Shown: positions 7,087-13,357 of the stretch, piece after piece | Layout of the letters: each line of letters begins with the position of its first letter | Numbering within the stretch: the first letter of the stretch is position 1 | NCBI GenBank assembly: GCA_945787595.1 | Contig: CALZJV010000323.1 | Location: forward strand, 1 to 21,107 | From: an uncultured Desulfobacterales bacterium | GTDB taxonomy: Bacteria > Desulfobacterota > Desulfobacteria > Desulfobacterales > JAFDCJ01 | DNA length: 21,107 bases | Reading direction: 5' to 3' | Position numbers and translations under genes: made by a program | The notes under the pieces: model-generated | Told to the model about the DNA's origin: nothing | Databases searched by the model: none | The model's input: the letters and a program-made list of their open reading frames with translations, nothing else

Positions 7087-8322
7087 ATGAGTGTACCGAA
7101 AATTATAGCAACCATAATAATCTTCCTAATCAGCTGCATCGGATGGTTTATTTTGGGAACGATTACGACATTACGATCAGATGAATACTTCAGCCGCCTG
7201 GGGCCTCAGGTAGAGGCACTCTGGGGAACCCCGCTCATTCAGAAAGCGCCTGCTTTCTCGGTTCAAATTCCAGGAACCCGTCAGGTTCGATGGATCATGC
7301 CATCAAAAAATGAAATTACCGCTGAGATTCAACCTGACTATCGCAAAAAAGGTCTGATTTGGTATCCAACCTATATTTGCAGATTTGAAGGAAGCTACAC
7401 GATTACAAACACCGAAGAAGTTCTTCAAAAAATCCGGCTTCATTTTAGCTTCCCAGCCAAGGGTGCTACCTATGACAACTTTGCTGCCTATATCGATAAG
7501 CATTTACTACTGACAGCAGTGGATACCAGACAGGGATTGGGTGAAATTATCGAACTGGCCCCAGGCAAACGTACCGAATTCAAAATAAAATATGAAACCC
7601 GGGGGATCGCATCGTGGCGCTATCAGATGGATCAACACGTGGGTCGGATTCAAAACCTGAAGATGCGCGTGAAAACAGGTTTCACAGATGTTGACTATAC
7701 CCAGGGAAGTCTTTCTCCCATGTCGGCAATTGGCACCCAAGACGGAATGATCCTTAACTGGGAAGCCACTGACTTGATTACCAACAGTGATATCGGCATT
7801 ATTATCCCCCAAAAACTAAATCCCGGACCACTGACGTCCCGTATCACCTATTTTGCGCCGGTGTGCCTAATCTTCTTTTTTGTGCTGATTGCAACCATCA
7901 ACATAAAGTATTCAATAAATATCCATCCCATGCATTATCTTTTCGTCGCAGCCGGATTTTTTGCGTTTCATCTTTTGTTGACTTATTTCGTCGGTCATAT
8001 CAATGTACACTTGGCGTTTCTGATTTCGACCCTTACCTCGGTTACACTGGTCACAAGCTATCTTTCATCTGCCTTGGGCAAAAAATTTCCATGGAAAATC
8101 GCCATTGCCGGCCAGCTGTTTTTTCTGGTCCTTTTTTCATACAGCTTTTTTATCAAGGGCATTACCGGGCTGACCGTAGCAATCGGTTCTGTGGTCACAC
8201 TGGCCATTTTGATGCGTGTGACAACCGCCGTAAACTGGAACACAGTCTTTGTCAAACCGGCCAAAATCAGTAAAATCGACAGGCAAACGGTCTTGAAGAC
8301 TGACGGACCGCTACCGTTGTGA
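7087..8322 (+). CDS. CreD-family inner membrane protein
   Basis: A 411-aa membrane protein. One span lies at residues 4-26, then a soluble, presumably periplasmic domain (about 30-250), then five spans at about 253-273, 283-303, 307-329, 335-356 and 360-379. This one-plus-five topology and the segment NIHPMHYLFVAAGFFAFHLL at 278-297 (compare IHPIQYLLVG in CreD) identify the CreD family. E. coli CreD belongs to the CreBC regulon and affects envelope integrity and colicin E2 tolerance; its molecular role is unknown. No creB or creC is present here. The start has a good ribosome site (TAGGAG, 7 nt before ATG). The tight link to the exported beta-rich protein suggests that the two act together at the inner membrane. 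Convergent with the C13 peptidase gene. Confidence 0.85.
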   Translation: MSVPKIIATIIIFLISCIGWFILGTITTLRSDEYFSRLGPQVEALWGTPLIQKAPAFSVQIPGTRQVRWIMPSKNEITAEIQPDYRKKGLIWYPTYICRFEGSYTITNTEEVLQKIRLHFSFPAKGATYDNFAAYIDKHLLLTAVDTRQGLGEIIELAPGKRTEFKIKYETRGIASWRYQMDQHVGRIQNLKMRVKTGFTDVDYTQGSLSPMSAIGTQDGMILNWEATDLITNSDIGIIIPQKLNPGPLTSRITYFAPVCLIFFFVLIATINIKYSINIHPMHYLFVAAGFFAFHLLLTYFVGHINVHLAFLISTLTSVTLVTSYLSSALGKKFPWKIAIAGQLFFLVLFSYSFFIKGITGLTVAIGSVVTLAILMRVTTAVNWNTVFVKPAKISKIDRQTVLKTDGPLPL

Positions 8323-8522
8323 CTTCCATCTGAGCCTTAAGAATCTCAATTCGAGACTCACCATTCACATGATTTTGTTTCATGAGAGGAGAAATAAAAC
8401 AGGAGATATTTAAGGTTTGTATTGCAGAAAGTAGGTCTTGTCGGTTGAATATTTTAGACCAGTCTTATAGATTTATCCAATCAGCTTCAGATAATTTGGG
8501 TCTCAAATGCTCTTTTCGACCA

Positions 8523-9908
8523 TCATTTGCGACTTATCGTTTCTGCCTCTATCGTAGTTAGCCGATCGCGGATTGCGCTACCAACGAACAGCTGAGGCAG
8601 TGATGGTTTGCGACCCTCTTTTATTTCACGTTTTGTTATATCGTCGGTGGCCAGATGAAATGCCTCGATCATAGATTGTGAGTGGCGCAGTCGATCCTTA
8701 AATAACGCTTCACCAAAATATGTAAAGTCGCGATCAGTTCCGCACCCGAAAGATTGTCGGCCAGATGCCGCTGCAGTCATGATAACCGTATATGGATTCT
8801 CTAGTGGTTTAACATAGCCACCTGAGTAGCATGCAGAAACAATAATAATCCGCCATTTAATGCCAGCGTCATCCAGTATAGATCTGAGTTTTTCCGGTGT
8901 GACTTGATTCAAGTCAAGAGGCCAAAAATCCACAGATAGTCCATGATCCTTGGAACCATGGCTGGTAAGAAACAAGACAAGAGTATCCTCTTCTGAATCT
9001 ATTAGATCCCCGATATGTCTTAGCGCGGAGTTCAAATTTGTCACGGTTGCGAGAGGTATCTCGCTAACTGTACTCAGATTGTTGATCAATGCGATAGTTC
9101 GCCCGTTAGCGTCATATTTTTTTTCAAACAATTGTTTGGCGTATTCAACTTCCTTTAAGAACACATCCTCTCTGGCATAGCCGGCAAATCCAATAAAGTA
9201 AAAATCTGATAGTCCTATACGCTGGGGCTGCAAATTGTTTAGTGTGCTTTGCATCAATTCCGGTTGTGCATAAAAAAGGCTTTCGACATCTATGTTTCTA
9301 TAAGACGATAAGGGATCAGACTCGGTATACTCATCATAGGCCGTATACCAAAATTCAGCATCCCCATAATAATGAACGGGAGCAAGCCAGATAATACAAT
9401 AAATAGCAACTCCATGGATGATTGGCTTACCTTTTTTTTCTGTAACTAATTGGATACTTCTCAGCAGAATTATAATCAGCCATGCAAGATAAATGGCATA
9501 TAAGCTCCATCTCGTGCCGTTAGCCCCATCGGGTAGCTTCTCTGATGTAAACTGTATAAATCGCCACATCAAATAAAATGCAGGGCTTGCAGAAAAAATA
9601 ATAACGATCAATTTCAGCGCGGAACTGTCATTACCTAACAGTTTGCAAACAAGGTAGCTCGCAAAAAGAAAACATATGATGTTCAAAGAGTAATTACTTA
9701 TCGCGTATTTATTAAAGTTGGGATTGGGTAGATACTGCAGATAACCTGTTCCAATTAACAATAAGAGGTTCAACAAGATCAGTAACACCACCTGATCAGA
9801 TGAGATATAAAACCTGTCAATAGTGTATCGACGAGAAATGGCCAAGTTCGAGCCCTCTAAAATGTTTCTTAAGAGGCTATGCATCTGGTGGAATTTTATT
9901 CTTTTCAT
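8523..9908 (-). CDS. Membrane-anchored C13 (legumain/caspase-like) cysteine peptidase
   Basis: A 461-aa protein with two parts. Residues 1-180 carry about five hydrophobic spans (39-56, 73-91, 98-118, 135-156, 163-177). Residues 230-450 form a peptidase domain of family C13: FYFIGFAGYAREDVF at 236-250, the catalytic His317 in VLFLTSHGS (311-319), and Cys360 in IIIVSACYSGGY (354-365). The His-Gly and Ala-Cys pairs are the clan CD dyad signature; C13 enzymes often cut after Asn or Asp. Bacterial C13 members with N-terminal membrane domains are mostly uncharacterised. The minus-strand upstream region has a TATAAT at 9938-9943 but no convincing -35. Its ribosome site is weak (GAGCAACGT before ATG). 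No obvious substrate gene adjoins it. Confidence 0.88.
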   Translation of the reverse strand: MKRIKFHQMHSLLRNILEGSNLAISRRYTIDRFYISSDQVVLLILLNLLLLIGTGYLQYLPNPNFNKYAISNYSLNIICFLFASYLVCKLLGNDSSALKLIVIIFSASPAFYLMWRFIQFTSEKLPDGANGTRWSLYAIYLAWLIIILLRSIQLVTEKKGKPIIHGVAIYCIIWLAPVHYYGDAEFWYTAYDEYTESDPLSSYRNIDVESLFYAQPELMQSTLNNLQPQRIGLSDFYFIGFAGYAREDVFLKEVEYAKQLFEKKYDANGRTIALINNLSTVSEIPLATVTNLNSALRHIGDLIDSEEDTLVLFLTSHGSKDHGLSVDFWPLDLNQVTPEKLRSILDDAGIKWRIIIVSACYSGGYVKPLENPYTVIMTAAASGRQSFGCGTDRDFTYFGEALFKDRLRHSQSMIEAFHLATDDITKREIKEGRKPSLPQLFVGSAIRDRLTTIEAETISRK

Positions 9909-9943
9909 ACGTTGCTCAATCGGCTTCTGTCCAAAACATTATA

Positions 9944-10261
9944 ATTATCGGTAAAATGGCCGATTACTTAAATTGAATAGTTTAGGTTCCACACCTTCCT
10001 ATCAGGCACAACAACATTGATAATGGAATCAGGGCTTGCATAGTGATTATAGGCTGATATTTGTCGCCGCCTTTTAATACCAAAAGTGCATGGCATGTTC
10101 CTGGCGCATTAAATATAAAGGGCTTTACCTGAATCATGGTTAATCCATATTTATTTGGGCAATTGGAAAAATTCGGAAAACGCATCGGCATTGATCCAAT
10201 ATCATTGACATGCATTATATTAGAACGTGATGAAGTGATCATACCTTTCGAAGGGAGCATT
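9944..10261. other. Spacer without a supported gene
   Basis: About 320 bp between the peptidase promoter region and the decayed antitoxin. Open frames on both strands (9982-10287 minus, 10136 onward plus) resemble no family I know, lack ribosome sites, and one runs into the pseudogene. The sequence is AT-rich. It could contain an older decayed gene. Confidence 0.4.
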
Positions 10262-10702
10262 ATAAATACAACCGCACAAAAAAGCATTCGTTTGCCGGAG
10301 AGGCTGTCAAGGAAATCGAAGCGTTGGCTTCAGGCACTGGTAATGACTTTTCTGGTATAGCAAGAGATTTACTTGTTGAGGCAATAAAGATGAGGAGATG
10401 TCCTGGAGTTACTTTCGCTGACGGTTCAACCGAAGACGCGCCAGAATCGCCGGCACCGGCATTGATATTTGGGATTTTTTGCCATGTTCAAGGGATTAGG
10501 CGAGAATTACGATAAACTGAAAAAAACTTAAGACTGGCTAAGCGACCAGCAGATCCAGTCGTCGTTATCTTACTATGCACTTTATCCTGATGAAATCGAT
10601 GAAAAAATTACCCATAATGAGGATATCACCCAGGAGAGAGTAATTAAACGATTCCCATTTTTATCAAAACCGGCAGAGTTAGCCTGTCTGACAATTTTTT
10701 AA
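10262..10702 (+). pseudogene. Decayed RHH-DUF433 antitoxin gene
   Basis: Reading through three frame changes gives one coherent protein: NTTAQKSIRLPE, then AVKEIEALASGTGNDFSGIA and RDLLVEAIKMRRCPGVTFAD (a ribbon-helix-helix N-terminus), then RRARIAGTGIDIWDFF, AMFKGLGENYDKLKKT, DWLSDQQIQSSLSYYALYPD and RFPFLSKPAEL (a DUF433 domain, the antitoxin type often paired with PIN-like DUF5615 toxins). Each shift is the loss of one base: near 10298-10302 (GGAGAGG for an expected GGAGGAGG), near 10431-10434, and in the T-run 10475-10480. A stop TAA at 10529-10531 replaces an expected Tyr codon. The start is ATA at 10262, after AGGGAG at 10252-10257, where ATG would be expected. No intact toxin follows. 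Homopolymer miscalls could explain the indels, but not the stop or the missing ATG. Confidence 0.75.
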
Positions 10703-10818
10703 CGATCACGGACGGGAGCTCAAAGAGAAAAATAAGGGTAATCTCCAATGAAGACTTTAAACAGAAATTAAGGGCTCATTTCGCCGTTCGACAAGTGGAC
10801 ACAATGGAGGCATTATAA
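10648..10818 (+). other. Open stretch downstream of the antitoxin remnant, possible gene remnant
   Basis: One frame is open for 56 codons and includes GRVSLSDNFLTITDG, KIRVISNEDFKQKLRAHFAV and a C-terminal RQVDTMEAL followed by TAA. It has no usable start codon at its left end. The composition looks coding, and it overlaps the tail of the DUF433 remnant, where a toxin gene would begin. I do not recognise the family, so it is listed only as a possible fragment. Confidence 0.3.
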
Positions 10819-10985
10819 TTTATTTTATCTGAGTGCATCGGAAATTTACGCATTCCGGCGATCCAACTTGTCAACAAAAAAATGTTGATAGAAAATTCAG
10901 AAAGGGCTCCGCCACATTACTTGTAGCCAATGCATCAGACTGGCTTTCTTGTCTAAATTGAATATAGCAAATTCTAAGATCAAAA

Positions 10986-11483
10986 TTACATGTTACGCGC
11001 TTTGGCAATCATTAAATTTGCGAATTCTTTGCCGTCTTCGAGATCCGCATTATCAGGATGTCCGACGGCACTTTGGGCCTCCATGGCCCAGGCTTTGTGT
11101 TCGGGATTTTCTAACAAAACATCGATTAAACTCGGTTTGACCTGGCCGCGACAGCCAAAGGTTCCGAGAACTGTGACGTTCAGTGCCAGGCTAAAGGCAT
11201 AATAAAGGGCTGAAATAGCCAGCTGTCCTCCCCGGAGTGAGCCGTGGGTGACAAAATAGGCCACCTTTTTGCCCTCCGGTAACCTTTTTATAAATTTCTC
11301 CACTTTTGCGGGCACACTGCTGGCCTGAACCGGAAATCCAACAAAGATGACATCATGGTCTTTAGCGTTTGCTTCACTGATTGGCATAATCTCTTTTCCA
11401 GATACGTTTATGCCGTTGTAAATTGCTTTAGCCAATTTCTCCGTATTTCCACTTTCAGAATAGAATGCCACCAGAGCTTTCAT
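10986..11483 (-). CDS. Flavodoxin family protein
   Basis: A 165-aa single-domain flavodoxin-like protein, a small FMN electron carrier or FMN-dependent reductase of the cytosol. The N-terminal strand and phosphate loop MKALVAFYSESGNTEKLA (1-18) contain the S-x-S-G-N-T form of the FMN-binding signature. Next come VIFVGFPVQASSVPAKVEKF (45-64) and KKVAYFVTHGSLRGGQLA (72-89), the second and third flavin-contacting regions. The tail has Asp/Glu-rich helices. It resembles the short flavodoxins frequent in strict anaerobes (Pfam Flavodoxin_3 type). The ATG at 11483 is chosen because AGGAGG lies 7 nt upstream; the open frame continues to 11558 through repeat sequence without another ribosome site. 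Monocistronic. A heptamer array sits just upstream of the ribosome site. Confidence 0.88.
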   Translation of the reverse strand: MKALVAFYSESGNTEKLAKAIYNGINVSGKEIMPISEANAKDHDVIFVGFPVQASSVPAKVEKFIKRLPEGKKVAYFVTHGSLRGGQLAISALYYAFSLALNVTVLGTFGCRGQVKPSLIDVLLENPEHKAWAMEAQSAVGHPDNADLEDGKEFANLMIAKARNM

Positions 11484-11503
11484 AAGGTCCTCCTTTTCAC
11501 ATG

Positions 11504-11538
11504 ATTGAATATTGTCGATAGAATATTGACTATTTAAG
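11504..11538. repeat. Short heptanucleotide array upstream of the flavodoxin gene
   Basis: Units ATTGAAT, ATTGTCG, ATAGAAT, ATTGACT, ATTTAAG follow without gaps. The array lies in the presumed promoter/leader of the flavodoxin gene (transcribed leftward), about 10 nt beyond its ribosome site. Confidence 0.55.
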
Positions 11539-11636
11539 GTACGCCTTCGGCGGGTCATTATACAGAAAAATGATCATAAAAATGACAGAGCGACACGCGG
11601 CGCAAGCGCCTGCGCTGCGCGAGCGACATCCACAAA

Positions 11637-11664
11637 TCTTCAATCTTCAATTTTCAATAGTCAT
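11637..11664. repeat. Short heptanucleotide array (TCTTCAA type)
   Basis: TCTTCAA, TCTTCAA, TTTTCAA, TAGTCAT, then TTTCAAG. It sits just after the 3' end of the small Cys-rich gene. The sequence differs from the other arrays, but the 7-nt period is the same. Next to it (11591-11627) is a short GC-rich stretch with GGCGCAAGCGCC. Confidence 0.55.
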
Positions 11665-11666
11665 TT

Positions 11667-11936
11667 TCAAGCCTTGCACTTAAAAGGGCAAAAGTGGTGG
11701 AAGCAGTAACTGGCCGGATCTCCATAAGCTTTATTGGTTGTCTCCATGCAGGCGGCTATCATCTGTTTGGACATGTCCTCGTAATCCGTCCGTTTTTCTT
11801 CCTCATTTTTGCATTCCATGCATATCGGCTCATGATCATAGACGGATAATAGCCTGCGGTCCTTTTTCTGCAAGGAATGACCGCATCTCCGGCAACTCTC
11901 GACACATGAAAGTTGTTTTTCCCAATCATTTTCCAT
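11667..11936 (-). CDS. Small cysteine-rich protein, probable zinc ribbon
   Basis: An 89-aa protein with nine Cys residues in three clusters: CVESCRRC at residues 11-18, CMEC at 39-42, and CFHHFCPFKC at 77-86. The first two C-x2-C type pairs could form a zinc ribbon; the terminal CFHHFCPFKC is distinctive. Between them lies a helical, charged segment. Function is unknown. Cys spacing suggests metal binding rather than redox ferredoxin chemistry, since no CxxCxxC cluster motif is present. The start at 11936 (MENDWEKQLSC) is preferred because GGGGTG precedes it by 4 nt. An in-frame ATG at 11957 would add MNQVGCK without a ribosome site. It is separated from the flavodoxin gene by about 180 bp of repeats. 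Confidence 0.7.
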   Translation of the reverse strand: MENDWEKQLSCVESCRRCGHSLQKKDRRLLSVYDHEPICMECKNEEEKRTDYEDMSKQMIAACMETTNKAYGDPASYCFHHFCPFKCKA

Positions 11937-12047
11937 TTTGCACCCCACTTGGTTCATTTTCCGGACAATCCATAAGGGCTAAGTTTCTCGTCAGGCAGAC
12001 GATTAAACATAATACCATTTTTCCTGATGATCAATAATTTAAATGTC

Positions 12048-12076
12048 TTGACACCAGAATGTTATGAAGCTATAAG
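12048..12076 (+). promoter_or_regulatory. Sigma-70 promoter of the thiamine transport operon
   Basis: TTGACA at 12048-12053 is a perfect -35 box. TATAAG at 12071-12076 is a 5-of-6 -10 box at the optimal 17-bp spacing. Transcription would begin near 12083, just upstream of the TPP riboswitch. Confidence 0.75.
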
Positions 12077-12097
12077 TAACCGAAGTTATATGGCAAA

Positions 12098-12192
12098 GCC
12101 GGGAGCTCGGAGGTACCGGGCTGAGAGGGACTCTAGTGTTAGGCAAGATACCGAGTCCGACCGTTGAACCTGATCCGGATAATGCATCCCCC
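12098..12192 (+). promoter_or_regulatory. TPP riboswitch (THI element)
   Basis: The two conserved thiamine pyrophosphate-binding blocks are present: CTCGGAGGTACCGGGCTGAGAG (12106-12127, containing the GGCTGAGA core) and TTGAACCTGATCCGGATAATGC (12164-12185), almost identical to the consensus TGAACCTGATCTGGATAATGC. GGGA (12101-12104) can pair with TCCC (12187-12190) as P1. A variable helix, GGACTC (12128-12133) with GAGTCC (12153-12158), is inserted between the blocks. TPP binding would repress the thiamine transporter genes downstream. Confidence 0.95.
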
Positions 12193-12199
12193 AACGGTC
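12159..12199 (+). promoter_or_regulatory. Possible switching helix of the riboswitch
   Basis: GACCGTTG at 12159-12166, part of the 3' aptamer region, is perfectly complementary to CAACGGTC at 12192-12199 just after the aptamer. Forming this 8-bp helix would disrupt the TPP-binding fold. No T-run directly follows it, so whether control is at termination or at translation is not clear from sequence. Confidence 0.45.
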
Positions 12200-12293
12200 T
12201 CCATTTTAAAGATCCGCTTAAAATCTCTTTCCAAACCTGCCCGGAGCGCATGCCGTCGTTTTATAAACCTATTTTGCTGTTAGGGAGGATGAC

Positions 12294-13343
12294 ATGAAAA
12301 AAATTACATGGATGATACTTATGTGCACAGCAATATCCGCCGGCTGGCTGCGCTCGGGGGTTGCTTCCGATAACACCCCTGAGATCATTTTAATGGCCCA
12401 CGACAGTTTCAGTGTCAGCAAGGCGGTGGTCGCAGAATTTGAAAGCAGGCATCAAGTCCGGCTACGATTTTTAAAAGCCGGAGATACCGGTGCCATGCTG
12501 AACCAGGCGATACTATCCAAAAACAATCCCATGGCCGACGTCCTTTTTGGCGTGGACAATACGTTTCTGAGCCGGGCCTTGGCGGCGGATATGTTTATAC
12601 CTTACCGCTCACCCCATCTCAGCGATATTGCCGACGAACTCAAGCTGGACCCCAGCTATCGCCTTTTGCCGGTCGATTACGGCGACGTTTGTTTAAACTA
12701 CGACAGGAAATGGTTCGCCGCCAAGGGCATTGCGCCGCCTGCCCGACTTGAGGATTTAATCGCGCCGGCATACAAAGGTTTGACGGTGGTTGAAAATCCG
12801 GCAACCTCTTCACCGGGATTGGCATTTCTACTCGCGACGGTGGGACATTTCGGCCAGGATGGCTACCTGAATTTCTGGAAAAAACTCAGAGCCGGCAACG
12901 TCGAGGTGACCGCCAGTTGGAATAAAGCTTACTGGGGTTCCTTCAGCGCCGCATCCAAAGGAGACCGTCCTATTGTGGTAAGCTATGCCAGCAGCCCCGC
13001 GGCCGAAGTCCATTTTGCCGACAAGCCCCTGGAGCAGTCCCCCACGGCGGCTGTGGTGCAAAAAGGAACCTGTTTCCGTCAGGTAGAGTTTGTGGGGATT
13101 TTGCGGGGCACCAAAAAAATTGGAATTGCCAAACAGCTGGTGGATTTTATGCTCGCGCGCACCTTTCAGGAGGACATCCCATTGCAGATGTTTGTCTTTC
13201 CGGCCAACAAGACCGCCGTTCTGCCTGAAGTCTTTGTAAAGCACGCAAGGATTGCCGAGCATCCGGTTTTCGTATCACCGCAAGACATTGCCGCCAATCG
13301 TGAAAAATGGATCGAAGCCTGGACGGAAACCGTTTTACGCTAG
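12294..13343 (+). CDS. thiB: Thiamine ABC transporter substrate-binding protein
   Basis: A 349-aa periplasmic binding protein of the ThiB type, which captures thiamine, its phosphates or a precursor and hands it to ThiPQ. The signal peptide is residues 1-25 (MKKITWMILMCTAISAGW..., probable cleavage after GVAS). The mature part has ThiB-like segments: GDTGAMLNQAIL near 63, NPMADVLFGVDNTFLSRAL near 78, VDYGDVCLNYD near 123, ENPATSSPGLAFLLATVG near 164, and SYASSPAAEV near 226. The start has a strong ribosome site (GGGAGG at 12283-12288, 5 nt before ATG). First gene of a three-gene operon under a TPP riboswitch, which is the main support for thiamine over other ligands of the related iron- and phosphate-binding proteins. 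Confidence 0.93.
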   Translation: MKKITWMILMCTAISAGWLRSGVASDNTPEIILMAHDSFSVSKAVVAEFESRHQVRLRFLKAGDTGAMLNQAILSKNNPMADVLFGVDNTFLSRALAADMFIPYRSPHLSDIADELKLDPSYRLLPVDYGDVCLNYDRKWFAAKGIAPPARLEDLIAPAYKGLTVVENPATSSPGLAFLLATVGHFGQDGYLNFWKKLRAGNVEVTASWNKAYWGSFSAASKGDRPIVVSYASSPAAEVHFADKPLEQSPTAAVVQKGTCFRQVEFVGILRGTKKIGIAKQLVDFMLARTFQEDIPLQMFVFPANKTAVLPEVFVKHARIAEHPVFVSPQDIAANREKWIEAWTETVLR

Positions 13344-13357
13344 ATTCCAACTCAACT

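Noticed and set aside
9982..10287. Minus-strand 101-aa frame next to the C13 peptidase
   Set aside because: No ribosome site, overlaps the start of the decayed RHH antitoxin, and contains no recognisable motif.
10136..10360. Plus-strand 74-aa frame MVNPYLFGQLEK...
   Set aside because: Its last third is the RHH antitoxin start, read into the wrong frame after a deletion; the first part is not recognised and has no ribosome site.
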